From assembly GCF_023051105.1 (NCBI RefSeq), contig NZ_JALKIL010000031.1:1-53796 (forward strand): a stretch of 53,796 nucleotides of DNA. The letters are read 5' to 3'. Below, piece by piece: positions 28,248-37,553 of this stretch (the first letter of the stretch is position 1; each line of letters begins with the position of its first letter). The position numbers were made by a program, and so were the translations under genes. The stretch comes from Anaerobiospirillum sp. NML120449. Lineage in GTDB: Bacteria; Pseudomonadota; Gammaproteobacteria; Enterobacterales; Succinivibrionaceae. The notes under the pieces were generated by a model, which saw only the letters and a list, made by a program, of their open reading frames with translations, was not told the DNA's origin and ran no database searches.

Positions 28248-29507
28248 ATGATGATTAACTCTTCCAAGTCCATTGCTCAATACGATCCAGAACTCTTCCG
28301 TGCCATGTCTGCCGAAGACGCACGTCAGGAAGATCATATCGAGCTTATCGCTTCTGAGAATTATGCCAGCCTCTGTGTCATGGAGGCTCAGGGATCCCAG
28401 CTGACCAACAAGTACGCTGAGGGCTACCCAGGCAAGCGTTACTATGGTGGTTGTGAGTACGTTGATGAGGTTGAGCGTCTGGCCATTGAGCGCGCCTGCA
28501 AGCTCTTCAAGTGCGAATACGCCAATGTTCAGCCACACGCCGGTTCTCAGGCCAACTGTGCCGCCTACATGGCTCTGTGCAATCCAGGTGACACCATTTT
28601 AGGTCTGTCTCTGGCTGCCGGTGGTCACCTGACCCACGGTGCTTCCGTATCCTTCTCCGGTAAGGTTTACAACGCTGTTCAGTACGGTGTAAACGAGGCC
28701 GGTGAGCTCGACTACGAAGCTATCCGTGCTCAGGCCCTCGAGGTTAAGCCAAAGGTTATCGTTTCCGGCTTCTCTGCCTACTCCGGCATTGTTGACTGGA
28801 AGAAGATGCGTGAGATCGCCGACGAGGTTGGCGCCTATCTCATCGCTGACATGGCCCACGTTGCCGGTCTGGTTGCTGCAGGTCTGTACCCAAGCCCAAT
28901 TGACTATGCTCACGTAGTAACCTCCACCACCCACAAGACCCTGGGCGGTCCACGTTCAGGTCTGATCCTGTCCAACTGCCACGACGAGAATATCTACAAG
29001 AAGCTCAACTCCGCTATCTTCCCAGGCTCCCAGGGCGGTCCTTTAATGCACGTTATCGCTGCCAAGGCCGTAGTATTCAAGGAGGCCATGGAGCCATGGT
29101 TCGTTGAGTCCCAGAAGCAGGTTCTGACCAACGCCAGAATCATGTGCGACATCATCAAGAGCCGTGGCTACAAGATTGTTTCCGGCGGTACTCAGAATCA
29201 CCTCTTCCTGCTCGACTTCATCGGCCTTGAGATGACCGGTAAGGACGCTGAGGCTGCTCTGGGCAAGGCTAACATCACCGTAAACAAGAACTCCGTTCCA
29301 GGTGACCCACGCAGCCCGTTCATCACCTCCGGTCTGCGTATCGGTACTCCAGCTGTTACCCGTCGTGGCTTCAAGGATGAGGAAGTACGCGAGCTGGCCA
29401 ACATCATCTGTGACGTTCTGGACAACTGGCAGGATGAGTCTGTAATCGAGAGCTGCCGTGCCCGCGTCAAGGCCTTATGTGACCGTTTCCCTGTTTACAA
29501 GGACTAA
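28248..29507 (+). CDS. glyA: Serine hydroxymethyltransferase
   Basis: PLP enzyme of 419 residues converting serine plus tetrahydrofolate to glycine plus methylene-THF; the main one-carbon source. Seen: [40 protein letters not shown] and the PLP lysine, Lys230, in [12 protein letters not shown]. Full length compared with 417 in E. coli. Two adjacent ATGs (28248 and 28251) are possible starts; neither has a clear ribosome site, which is unusual for such a highly expressed gene. It is paired functionally with folD. Confidence 0.97.
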   Translation: MMINSSKSIAQYDPELFRAMSAEDARQEDHIELIASENYASLCVMEAQGSQLTNKYAEGYPGKRYYGGCEYVDEVERLAIERACKLFKCEYANVQPHAGSQANCAAYMALCNPGDTILGLSLAAGGHLTHGASVSFSGKVYNAVQYGVNEAGELDYEAIRAQALEVKPKVIVSGFSAYSGIVDWKKMREIADEVGAYLIADMAHVAGLVAAGLYPSPIDYAHVVTSTTHKTLGGPRSGLILSNCHDENIYKKLNSAIFPGSQGGPLMHVIAAKAVVFKEAMEPWFVESQKQVLTNARIMCDIIKSRGYKIVSGGTQNHLFLLDFIGLEMTGKDAEAALGKANITVNKNSVPGDPRSPFITSGLRIGTPAVTRRGFKDEEVRELANIICDVLDNWQDESVIESCRARVKALCDRFPVYKD

Positions 29508-29700
29508 GTCACACCAGCAGGCAGGTCATCACTTGTCAGTGGCTGCCTGATGCAGCCTGGGCGGGCATGATGCCTGCCTCAGGCTGCCGCATGCGACTGC
29601 AGGCAGGACTTAGGACTGCTGCAGGGCGCAACAGAATACATAAGGCAGTCTCAAGCGAAACTGCCTGTGCCCTGGCACAGTGCCCGGGGGCATATTTTTG

Positions 29701-29751
29701 ATGAGCTGTCTCAAAAGCATCAGAGCAATTTGGGGCAGCTCATTGTTTTTT
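29701..29751 (+). terminator. glyA terminator
   Basis: ATGAGCTG / CAGCTCAT stem with a 27-base loop followed by TGTTTTTT, ending only 48 bases before the ribD start, which argues that ribD has a promoter within or after it. Confidence 0.65.
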
Positions 29752-29799
29752 GGGATAAGATAGCCTTTTATATGTTTGTTCTTCAGTGAGGTAGCGGTT

Positions 29800-31701
29800 A
29801 TGGCCAGGGAAAAACACAGCGATTATTACTATTTGAAAATGGCACTGGCAGAGGCCAAGAAGGGTCGTTATACCACTTCGCCTAATCCGGCCGTAGGCTG
29901 TGTTATTGTCCGCAACAACAAAATTCTGGGTATGGGCTTTCACCATTGTGCAGGTCAGCCTCATGCTGAGGTCATGGCTCTGCGTGCCGCCGGTTTTGAT
30001 GTTGAGGGTGCCACCTGCTACGTAACCCTGGAGCCGTGCTCTCACCATGGGCGCACTCCACCATGTGCTCAGGCCCTTATCGATGCCCGTGTCAAAAAGG
30101 TGGTCATAGGTTCTACCGATCCTGATCCGCGTGTGAGCGGTAAGGGCATACGTATGCTGCTGGATGCCAATATTCAGGTAGTGGTGGCCACAGGCAGGCT
30201 CAACAAGGAATGCATCAAGCTCAACCGCGCATTCTTCAAGTCCATTACCACCGGACGACCATTTACCATTCTCAAGTACGGCATGAGCCTTGATGGCCGT
30301 GTGGCTCTGTCTACCAATGAGTCCAAGTGGATTACCAATGACAGGTGCCGTGCTGATGTCCAGCGTCTGCGTCTGTGGTCTGATGCCGTTATTACCTCAT
30401 ACAAGACCGTGCTTACCGATAACCCTAAGCTCAATGTGCGTCTTGAGGATCTGCCTATCAAGCTGCTGACCGGTCTTGATACCACTTTAATCAGACAGCC
30501 GGTCAAGGTCATTATCGACAGCAAGGGCACGCTCATGCCAAACAGACAGCTGTACGATCTTGATCCTTATGCCATTTTCTCCACAGGTGAGAATTTCATT
30601 GTGGTGGGCAGCACCGAGCTTACTGTCGCAGCCATCAGTGATAAGAACAAGGCCAAACCTGAGCGCAAAAAGTCCTCTGATAAGAAGAGCGACAAGGAAG
30701 CTGCAAAGGAGGCAGCCGCAGCTGCAGCTGCCGCACCGGCAGCCCGCTCAGCCGGACGTGCTGCAGGACATGCTGCTACCCGTGGTGCCATAACCACAGC
30801 CGACCAGGGTAATGCCAGTCAGACCGCCGCCGCCTTTGCTGTTGAGGCCGGTTCCCGCGACCTCAAGGATTTGAGCAGGGCCGGTACCTCACTGGGCGCA
30901 GGCATACTGGAAAGGGATGATGATGAGACCATGCCTGGTCATGACAGTCCTATAGGATGCTTTACCATGGCTGAGCTGCGTGAGCTTAACTCCCGCAGCA
31001 AGTCAGGCAGGGGATCAGGCCGTGGCCGCAAGGGATCTGATGATCAGAAGGTAAGCGTCTCCTGCCTCAAGGGCCGCACTCTGTCCATCATTCCTGAGCG
31101 TCCTGACCATTCAGCCATAGCAAAGGCCGCAGATGCAGCCAGGACCGCCGACGCCGCCAGAGCCGCCGACGCTGCCATGAAGGCTGACGGAGCCGCCACC
31201 GGATCAGTTGACAGCGCTGCAGGCACCGGCAGGCTGCCAGCCTCAAGGGATGAGGCTCAGGCTGAAGTCTTAAAGCTGATCACAAACAGCTGGCAGATCA
31301 ACAGAGACAAAGTAGTGGCCCAGGGCAGCAACTTCGTGGTAGAAAAGTGGTCTGACCGCGTCTACGTGGTAGCTGTTCCATTTGATCTGGGTACTGATGG
31401 CAAGGCTCACGCTTCAGTAAGTGCCGTGCTTGATTTCCTTGGCAGCCGTGACATTCGTGTAGCCATGGTTGAGGCCGGCTCAACCCTGGGCTCTGCTTTC
31501 CTGGAGCACGGTCTTATCGATGAATGCTACTGCTACATGAGCCCTATGATTCTCGGTCTTGAGGCCAAGAGTGCCTTTGCCATTCACGAGCCGTCACGCC
31601 TTGCCGAAGCTCTGCGCTTCAAGAAGTGCAAGGTCAAGACCTTCAAGAGCAACATTGGTCTGGTGCTGAGCAAGCCTGTAACCCGCGCCCATCGCGTCTG
31701 A
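29800..31701 (+). CDS. ribD: Riboflavin deaminase/reductase with a large internal insertion
   Basis: Bifunctional enzyme for steps 2 and 3 of riboflavin synthesis. 633 residues against about 367 in E. coli. Deaminase domain 1-145: HAEVMAL (55-61) and PCSHHGRTPPC (79-89) give the zinc His and two Cys. Reductase domain begins at FTILKYGMSLDGRVAL (155-170) and resumes at MVEAGSTLGSAFLEHGLIDE (556-575). Between about residues 275 and 535 lies an insertion rich in Ala, Lys, Asp and Arg (KKSDKEAAKEAAAAAAAA, repeated AADAAR, GRGSGRGRKG). The frame is intact throughout. ATG at 29800 is preferred because GAGGT precedes it; another ATG lies 8 codons upstream. The insert falls where E. coli RibD has a variable linker, so activity is likely kept, but this is inference. 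Confidence 0.92.
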   Translation: MAREKHSDYYYLKMALAEAKKGRYTTSPNPAVGCVIVRNNKILGMGFHHCAGQPHAEVMALRAAGFDVEGATCYVTLEPCSHHGRTPPCAQALIDARVKKVVIGSTDPDPRVSGKGIRMLLDANIQVVVATGRLNKECIKLNRAFFKSITTGRPFTILKYGMSLDGRVALSTNESKWITNDRCRADVQRLRLWSDAVITSYKTVLTDNPKLNVRLEDLPIKLLTGLDTTLIRQPVKVIIDSKGTLMPNRQLYDLDPYAIFSTGENFIVVGSTELTVAAISDKNKAKPERKKSSDKKSDKEAAKEAAAAAAAAPAARSAGRAAGHAATRGAITTADQGNASQTAAAFAVEAGSRDLKDLSRAGTSLGAGILERDDDETMPGHDSPIGCFTMAELRELNSRSKSGRGSGRGRKGSDDQKVSVSCLKGRTLSIIPERPDHSAIAKAADAARTADAARAADAAMKADGAATGSVDSAAGTGRLPASRDEAQAEVLKLITNSWQINRDKVVAQGSNFVVEKWSDRVYVVAVPFDLGTDGKAHASVSAVLDFLGSRDIRVAMVEAGSTLGSAFLEHGLIDECYCYMSPMILGLEAKSAFAIHEPSRLAEALRFKKCKVKTFKSNIGLVLSKPVTRAHRV

Positions 31702-31958
31702 TTACAGGCCCGGCCCCGCCGCCTGCCAGACCGCCCTGCCCTTGAGGCAGCCCGGTTGGCCGGGGCGGCCGACCCATGAAGCAGCCCGGTTAGCCATGCG
31801 GACGGCCTATTATGAAGTCCGGTTGGATGGGGCAGCCGGCATATGCGGGCAGGCAGTCCGGACTGAGCAGCAGGCTGCTCCGGCAGCGGCCGCTGGCTAT
31901 GATGCCGGGGGCAGGGCGGTCAGCAGGAATATTTTAAGAAAGACTAAAGGTACAGTTC

Positions 31959-32618
31959 ATGTTTACAGGTATTGTCGAAAGCAAGGGTGTACTGCGCAGC
32001 ATTGAGCGCAATGGCAAGGGCTCTCACATTGTGGTGGGCACTGATCCGGCCTTTTTAAAGGACAGAGTACGTCTTGGTGACTCCATTGCCACTAATGGTG
32101 TCTGTCTAACTGCTACAGCTTTGCATGAGGATGCCTACGAGGCTGATCTGTCATTTGAGAGTGTCAATCTTACCTGCTTTGGTTTTTATACCCCGGGCAC
32201 TGAGCTTAATCTGGAGCTGGCCTGTACTCCTCATACCCGTCTGGGCGGTCACATCATGCAGGGCCATGTTGACGGAATTGGTACTGTGCTGGAAAACTAC
32301 CGTGTTGATGAGGCCATCAATGTCTGGATTCAGGCCCCGGCAAGCCTTAAACATTACATTGCCATGAAAGGCTCCATTGCAGTCGATGGCATTTCCCTGA
32401 CCGTAAATGAGGTCAGAGACACTGACTTCCGTCTGACCCTCATTCCTCACACCCAGCATGAGGTGGCTACCTCCTTCCGTCCAGGCTCAAAGGTCAACCT
32501 GGAAGTTGACGTGCTGGCCCGTTATCTGGAGCGTCTGCTGCTTATCAACAATGGTGGTGAAAAGAAAGCCGATGGCGGTGTGACCCTCGAAAGCCTGCAG
32601 AAAAACGGATTCTTCTAA
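31959..32618 (+). CDS. ribE: Riboflavin synthase, alpha subunit
   Basis: 219 residues; dismutates two 6,7-dimethyl-8-ribityllumazine molecules into riboflavin. Two lumazine-binding beta-barrel repeats are visible: MFTGIVESKG with VCLTAT, and GHIMQGHVDGIGTV with SIAVDGISLTVNEV. The C-terminal LEVDVLARYLERLL is the trimerisation helix. AAAGG lies before the ATG. It is 257 bases downstream of ribD, in a spacer with CCCGGTTGGCCGG and CCCGGTTAGCC repeats. This is the protein called RibC in E. coli. Confidence 0.95.
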   Translation: MFTGIVESKGVLRSIERNGKGSHIVVGTDPAFLKDRVRLGDSIATNGVCLTATALHEDAYEADLSFESVNLTCFGFYTPGTELNLELACTPHTRLGGHIMQGHVDGIGTVLENYRVDEAINVWIQAPASLKHYIAMKGSIAVDGISLTVNEVRDTDFRLTLIPHTQHEVATSFRPGSKVNLEVDVLARYLERLLLINNGGEKKADGGVTLESLQKNGFF

Positions 32619-33045
32619 GAGCAAGGCTGCGACCACGCTGCATCAGCTGCAGTAGCAGTCTGGCTGCAGCCTGCAGTAGCAGCCCGGCTGCAACCTGCAG
32701 CCAGGCAGCCTCCAGCCTGCGCCTTGCCTGGCCAGGCAAGGACTGCGCGGCGTCACGACAGTGGCGCGGCTTATGCGCATTGGGTGATGCGGGCAATTTT
32801 TGCTATACTATCTGGCTAAATTTGGCGGCTTTATGCGCTTTTCCGCCGTTTTTAAGGCTTTGCAGCATGCAATGCTTAAAAGTGCATTAATTTATGGACG
32901 CTGTGCGTCTGCGTATTTTCAAGTTGCTCATTCACACTTAAGGCCTGCCCGGTCAGGCAGCCACGGCCATCAGCTGGTGATTTTCTGTTTACTGAATGCC
33001 GTGGCTGATAATCACGGTGAGAAATGAGACAGTGGAGTTTTTTAG
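32619..33045. other. 427-base spacer between ribE and ribH
   Basis: Begins with CTGCAGTAGCAGCC-type repeats (32640-32700), then AT-rich DNA with a candidate promoter. No gene seen; the small frame at 32800-33027 has no recognisable content. Confidence 0.5.
32780..32809 (+). promoter_or_regulatory. Candidate ribH promoter
   Basis: TTGGGT, 18 bases, TATACT, about 235 bases upstream of the ribH ATG. No FMN riboswitch features were found in the leader. Confidence 0.4.
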
Positions 33046-33522
33046 ATGTCTGTTAATTTCATTGAAGGCATTAAGCCTTGCCAGGACGCCCGCTTTGGCA
33101 TCGTGGTTTCACGTTTCAACAGCTTTATCTGTGAAAGACTGGTTGAGGGTGCTATCGACTCTTTAAAGAGAGACGGTCTGGTTCCTGAGGAGAACATCAC
33201 TGTAGTACGTGTTCCAGGTGCCATTGAGATTCCTCTGGCTCTGGATGCCATGGCCGCCAGCGGCAAGTACGATGCCCTCATCGCCCTGGGCTGTGTAATC
33301 CGTGGTGCCACCTACCACTTTGAGGTAGTAGCTAACGAGTGTGCCAAGGGCATTACCCAGGTTACTCTGAACCGTCAGGTCATTATTTCCAATGGCGTTC
33401 TGACCACCAACACTCTGGACGAGGCTGTTCAGCGTGCCGGTTCCAAGGCCGGTAATAAGGGCAGTGAGGCCGCCGCCGCCGCCCTGGAGATGGTCAACGT
33501 AATGCGTCAGTTAAAGAACTGA
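33046..33522 (+). CDS. ribH: 6,7-dimethyl-8-ribityllumazine synthase
   Basis: 158 residues; condenses 5-amino-6-ribitylaminouracil with dihydroxybutanone phosphate. Seen: FGIVVSRFNSFI, VPGAIEIPLAL, and ALGCVIRGATYHFEVVANE with catalytic His91. The family forms capsids or pentamers. Full length (E. coli 156). A TGGAG lies upstream of the ATG. It supplies the substrate of RibE and uses the product of RibD. Confidence 0.96.
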   Translation: MSVNFIEGIKPCQDARFGIVVSRFNSFICERLVEGAIDSLKRDGLVPEENITVVRVPGAIEIPLALDAMAASGKYDALIALGCVIRGATYHFEVVANECAKGITQVTLNRQVIISNGVLTTNTLDEAVQRAGSKAGNKGSEAAAAALEMVNVMRQLKN

Positions 33523-33943
33523 TTGTAAAGACAGCAATCAGGTGGCCAAGGGCCACCGCCGCATGCTGCAGCCATATGCTGCAGCCGGAGCTGACAGAGT
33601 CAGTCTGACTGTGTCGTTCTGACGGCGTCAGGCTGACGGCCTGACGCCGTAAGCTCCACCTGCCTTTGTGCCCCTCAAGCTCAGGCCTGAGCCTGAGGCC
33701 CCGGGCCTGCAACAGCTTGCCTGGGCTGCAAATTAAACACGGCGGGGCACAGGGCCGCATGATTTGTACTGCGGCCGTATTTGAGCAACTTTTCCTTTCC
33801 ATTTCATGACCATGTGAGCGCAACAGCTCCATCAAGGCAGGACCGGTCAGACTGACCTGGTCCACGGGCTGCCACGCCTTATCTGCTGTGGGCAGCTTCA
33901 GGGCATTCTATCTGTTGCGTATCAGTCATACTTTGAGGTTTAT
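33523..33943. other. 421-base spacer between ribH and nusB
   Basis: No gene. Contains inverted-repeat words GTCAGGCTGACGGCCTGACG (33628-33647) and GCTCAGGCCTGAGCC (33679-33693), which may form hairpins and possibly end ribH transcription, although no T-run follows. Confidence 0.45.
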
Positions 33944-34381
33944 ATGGATCAGACTGAGGGTGCAGTAACCCCGGCAATGCGCCACAAGGCTCGTCACTTT
34001 GCCCTGCAGGCAATTTATCAGTGGCAGCTGACCGGCTTATCAGCCCACACCATTGAGCAGCAGTTTCTGGAAGACCAGCCAGTACAGGGCGCTGATCTCG
34101 ATTACATGCACGATTTAATTCAGGGTATTATCGCCAACTGCGATTACCTTGACTCAGTATTTGAGCCTTTCCTGTCCCGTCCTTTAAAGGATCTGGACCA
34201 GGTGGACAAGGCAATTCTGCGTTTAGGCACTTTTGAGCTCAAATACCGTCAGGAAGTACCTTTCAAGGTGGTAATCAATGAGGCCATCATGCTGGCCAAG
34301 TCCTTTGCCGAGCAGGACAGCCACAAGTTCGTCAACGGCGTACTGGACAAGGTAGTCAAGTCTATCCGTCAGACCGACTGA
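33944..34381 (+). CDS. nusB: Transcription antitermination factor NusB
   Basis: 145 residues, all-helical RNA-binding protein that joins NusE (S10), NusA and NusG in rRNA antitermination. Seen: RHKARHFALQAIYQWQL near the N-terminus, LDQVDKAILRLGTFEL, and VVINEAIMLAKSFAEQDSHKFVNGVLDKV, the family's C-terminal signature. GAGG with short spacing precedes the ATG. The order ribH-nusB-thiL is widely conserved. Confidence 0.96.
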   Translation: MDQTEGAVTPAMRHKARHFALQAIYQWQLTGLSAHTIEQQFLEDQPVQGADLDYMHDLIQGIIANCDYLDSVFEPFLSRPLKDLDQVDKAILRLGTFELKYRQEVPFKVVINEAIMLAKSFAEQDSHKFVNGVLDKVVKSIRQTD

Positions 34382-34441
34382 CCGGCCCGCCATGCCCGCA
34401 GGTCCTGCTGAACTGACCTGTATACAGTGCAACCATCAAAG

Positions 34442-34472
34442 ATTAGGCCCATTTACTGGGTCTAATTTTTTT
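34442..34472 (+). terminator. nusB terminator
   Basis: ATTAGGCCCA / TGGGTCTAAT stem with a 5-base loop followed by seven T. It separates nusB from thiL, which are usually co-transcribed. Confidence 0.9.
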
Positions 34473-34962
34473 CCGGCTCCGGCCATTGCCATCAACCTGG
34501 CGGTGCCCAGCATAGCTGCGCAAGGCGCGGAGCGGCGCCATGCCAGGTCATGGCCGGGCAGGGCCCAGGCTGTGCACAGCCTTGCGGCGGCGGGCCGCAG
34601 GTATGAGGAGCAAGCGTCTGGCTGGGTGCGTCCGGAGCCGACTCTGGCGGGCCTGATACGGCTTTAGGAACAGGTCGTACTGGAGGGCAGCGCGGCCATG
34701 GCATTGAAGTACTGGGGCGGCTAAAGTAAGATAGCCATGAGCAGCTGTGTTATGGAGAGAAGCACGCTGCAGGTCTACTGAGCTTTGTGCAGGGTCGGGA
34801 TGGCCTGAAATGAACGAAAAATATTGGTTCTGAGACTGTCTGTATTGATGCAGCCAGGGCTCAGCTGTGGACTGAAATTCCGGAGCAGATCCTGCAGCCG
34901 GTCAGGCATGAGGGGAGTATCCGTGCCTGGATACCTTAACAGTGTTCTAAAGGGTAGAAACA
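34473..34962. other. 490-base spacer between the nusB terminator and thiL
   Basis: GC-rich at first (GGCGGCGGGCCGC around 34585), then more balanced. No gene; the thiL promoter must lie here if the terminator works. No clear -35/-10 pair seen. Confidence 0.4.
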
Positions 34963-36075
34963 ATGGCTAATGATGAGTTTTCTTTTATTCACCAGTATTT
35001 TTCCCGCCTTAATCCAGGTTTTGCCCGTGAGGCAGAAAAGATGGGGCTGGTGCTGGGCATTGGTGATGATGCTGCACTCATTAAGATGGACGGCACCTAT
35101 GCCATTACTACTGATACCCTGGTAGAAAACGTTCACTTCTTTACCAATTTCAATCCACGCCTGCTCGGTGCCCGTACCCTTGAGGTTAATTTCTCCGACC
35201 TCTATGCCATGGGTGCTCAGCCACAGTTTGTTACCCTTTCCCTTGATATCCCTGACCGCTACGTGGACTTTGACGAGTTCTGGGGGCCTTTCTCCGAGGG
35301 CCTTGAGGCCTGTCTGGCAAGCCACAATACCGTGCTGGTTGGCGGCAATGTTACCCACGTAACTCAGCGTAATGCCCCTCTGACCATTTCCGTGACCGCC
35401 TTTGGCAAAAGCTTTGAAGAAGGCCGCAGCCTGCGCCGCAACACTGCAAAGCCAGGCGACATCATTGCTGTTACTGGCACTCTGGGCTCCAACGGTCTGT
35501 ACGTCAAGGCAATGTATAACAATTCAGTGCGCAACATGGACACTGATGCCCGCCGCCGTTTTGAAGAGCATGCCTTTGGCTACGACCCACGCATGTCTCT
35601 TTTTGTCAGGGAGCTCATCAAATTCTCCAACTGCGCTATCGACGTTTCCGATGGCCTGCTTGGGGACATGAGTCATGTACTGGTTCAGTCACGTGCCCGT
35701 GCGCTGCTTAATTATGAAAGCCTGCCCCTTGACCCTGTAGCCTCATCACTGCTCAGTGACTTCAAGATGTCAGCCAAGGCGCTGCTCAAACTGGCTTTAA
35801 GCAGCGGCGGCGATTACAACATTCTCTTTACCTGCTCACCAAAAGATTTTGAAGCTCTGACAAAGCACTGTGCCCAGATCCCTGAGCTCAAGGGCTTCAG
35901 AGTAACCGCCATTGGCGAGGTGGTAGAGCTGCGTGATGACGATGTCTATAACGACAACTCCCTGGCCACTGACGGCGGCCTGATTACTATCGTCAATAAC
36001 AAGTGTCAGGAAGTGGCCCTGAAGCTGGGCACCGGCTCCTTCAACCACTTCATCGCCAACTCAGGACTGTCCTGA
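34963..36075 (+). CDS. thiL: Thiamine-monophosphate kinase (divergent ThiL)
   Basis: Makes thiamine diphosphate from thiamine monophosphate and ATP; AIR-synthase-fold enzyme of 370 residues (E. coli 325). Seen: LGIGDDAALIKM, ITTDTLVENVHFF, LEVNFSDLYAMGAQP, CAIDVSDGLLGDM and a C-terminal nucleotide motif SSGGDYNILFT where E. coli has SGGEDYELCFT. Odd: the usual GGDTTRG loop, which helps hold Mg-ATP, is replaced by GGNVTHV with extra residues following, so an acidic ligand is lost. The fold and position after nusB support the assignment; full activity is uncertain. AAAGGG precedes the ATG. Confidence 0.85.
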   Translation: MANDEFSFIHQYFSRLNPGFAREAEKMGLVLGIGDDAALIKMDGTYAITTDTLVENVHFFTNFNPRLLGARTLEVNFSDLYAMGAQPQFVTLSLDIPDRYVDFDEFWGPFSEGLEACLASHNTVLVGGNVTHVTQRNAPLTISVTAFGKSFEEGRSLRRNTAKPGDIIAVTGTLGSNGLYVKAMYNNSVRNMDTDARRRFEEHAFGYDPRMSLFVRELIKFSNCAIDVSDGLLGDMSHVLVQSRARALLNYESLPLDPVASSLLSDFKMSAKALLKLALSSGGDYNILFTCSPKDFEALTKHCAQIPELKGFRVTAIGEVVELRDDDVYNDNSLATDGGLITIVNNKCQEVALKLGTGSFNHFIANSGLS

Positions 36076-36170
36076 CCCGTCCTTTGCCCGGCTCAGTCTG
36101 TCTTACGGCATGGCTGGCCGGCCGGCCAGGGCCTTACCGTGGCCTGCGCCTGGGCGCAGACCCGGCATCC

Positions 36171-36225
36171 CCACCGGCCCGATTCTGCATTGCAAGTCAC
36201 TGCAGGTCGGGCCGGTGGCTTTTTT
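36171..36225 (+). terminator. thiL terminator
   Basis: Twelve-base stem CCACCGGCCCGA / TCGGGCCGGTGG with an inner CTGCA / TGCAG helix, followed by CTTTTTT, 95 bases after the thiL stop. Confidence 0.9.
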
Positions 36226-36739
36226 GGGGACTGGCATTGCTGCCATATTCACCTGTTAGACAGGCTGACTTCTCCACATGTTGGACAGGCTGAGCTGTCC
36301 AACAGGCAATGGAATAATGAATATTATTCGTATTTGTTTCTGGACGGGGGCCAGGTGCATATCTTGTGATCCAGTTGGGCGTCAGGGCCCGTAAGTCCCG
36401 GCATTGCCCTTGATAAAGTTACGTACTTGCTAAGATAAATCTAAGATCTGACTGCTAAGATTATGTCCACTTAGCGGATATTATTGGTCTTATTTATGGC
36501 CTATATGCAGTGATTTGGCGTATAATCATCGATTTTGTCCTGAGCAATTATGCCGGACACGCAGATTTATGCGGTTATAACCGTAATTTTTCAGTTATTG
36601 CTCACCGCTTTTGAAGGTGTTTTGCTGGAATAAGAAACTGCCGTTCTGACAGGGGAGTAAGGCCCTGATCAGGCCTTGAGGGGCCTGCAGCTGCTCCGCT
36701 TTTCAGAAAACACTTAACGACGTGGATATTTTTAAGAAT
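36226..36739. promoter_or_regulatory. Upstream region of the FKBP lipoprotein gene
   Basis: No gene. An inverted or repeated CTGTT(A/G)GACAGGCTGA phrase lies at 36251-36300, three CTAAGAT copies at 36430, 36441 and 36455, and a TATAAT at 36521-36526. The CTAAGAT triplet, with 11- and 14-base spacing, could be a regulator-binding site; that is inference. Confidence 0.4.
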
Positions 36740-37498
36740 ATGAAGAAGAATTATTTAGCTCTGTCATTATTAGCTGCTGCCACCATTCTGGTAACCGCCT
36801 GTGGCGGCGACGACAAGGCACAGGGCGCCGCATCTGTCACCATCACCAAGGACAGCCCATTTGAGCAGAAGGCCTCCTATGCTGTAGGCGCTTCCGTAGG
36901 CAAGTACATCTCCACCATCGAGAAGGATCAGTCCGAAATCGTTGGCAAGTTTGACCACGACCTCGTAATAAAGGGTTTCATGGATGCTCTGAGCAACCAG
37001 ATCACCCTCGAGGAAAAGGACATGGCTGATACTCTGATGGCCCTGGACGAGAAGCTGCGTACCGGTATCGAGAACCGTCAGAAGGCTGAGGCTGAGGAAA
37101 ACTTAAAGGCCGGCACTGCTTTCCTGGCTGAGAATGCCAAGAAAGAGGGCGTAAAGACCACTGAGTCCGGTCTGCAGTACAAGATCCTCACTGCCGGTAA
37201 CGGTAAGGTTCCTACCCTGCAGGACACTGTAATGGTCCGCTATAAGGGCACCACCATTGACGGTCAGGTATTTGATGAGCAGAAGGAGCCTATTGCTCTG
37301 CCTCTGGCCAACATCATCCCAGGCTGGACCGAGGGTCTTCAGTTAATGAAGGAAGGCACCAAGGCCATGCTGTACATCCCATCTGACCTTGCTTACGGTG
37401 ACATGGGTGCTGGCGACAAGATCAAGCCAAACTCCACTCTCGTATTCGAGATCGAGCTGGTCGAGGTAGTTGACGACAAGAAAGCTGACAAGAAGTAA
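36740..37498 (+). CDS. FKBP-type peptidyl-prolyl isomerase, lipoprotein (FkpA/Mip-like)
   Basis: 252 residues. Signal peptide MKKNYLALSLLAAATILVTAC with lipobox LVTAC, Cys21 being the lipidated residue, so it is anchored to a membrane facing the periplasm. Then an N-terminal dimerisation domain (about 40-135: KASYAVGASVGKYIS, VIKGFMDAL) and a C-terminal FKBP domain with SGLQYKIL, DTVMVRYKGTTIDGQVFDE, IIPGWTEGLQLMKEG and FEIELVEV. The E. coli FkpA homolog folds periplasmic and outer-membrane proteins; here it may help secrete the autotransporters (inference). The frame also allows a GTG start 6 codons upstream; the ATG that begins the signal peptide is preferred. Confidence 0.92.
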   Translation: MKKNYLALSLLAAATILVTACGGDDKAQGAASVTITKDSPFEQKASYAVGASVGKYISTIEKDQSEIVGKFDHDLVIKGFMDALSNQITLEEKDMADTLMALDEKLRTGIENRQKAEAEENLKAGTAFLAENAKKEGVKTTESGLQYKILTAGNGKVPTLQDTVMVRYKGTTIDGQVFDEQKEPIALPLANIIPGWTEGLQLMKEGTKAMLYIPSDLAYGDMGAGDKIKPNSTLVFEIELVEVVDDKKADKK

Positions 37499-37517
37499 TT
37501 TTTCTTCTGTCATACTT

Positions 37518-37553
37518 AAAGGAAGGCAGCCGCATGGCTGCCTTTCCTTTTTT
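37518..37553 (+). terminator. Terminator of the FKBP gene
   Basis: GGAAGGCAGCC / GGCTGCCTTTCC stem with one bulged base, then TTTTTT, 20 bases after the stop. Confidence 0.85.

Noticed and set aside
29508..29799. FMN riboswitch before ribD
   Set aside because: None of the conserved RFN-element words are present; also absent before ribH.
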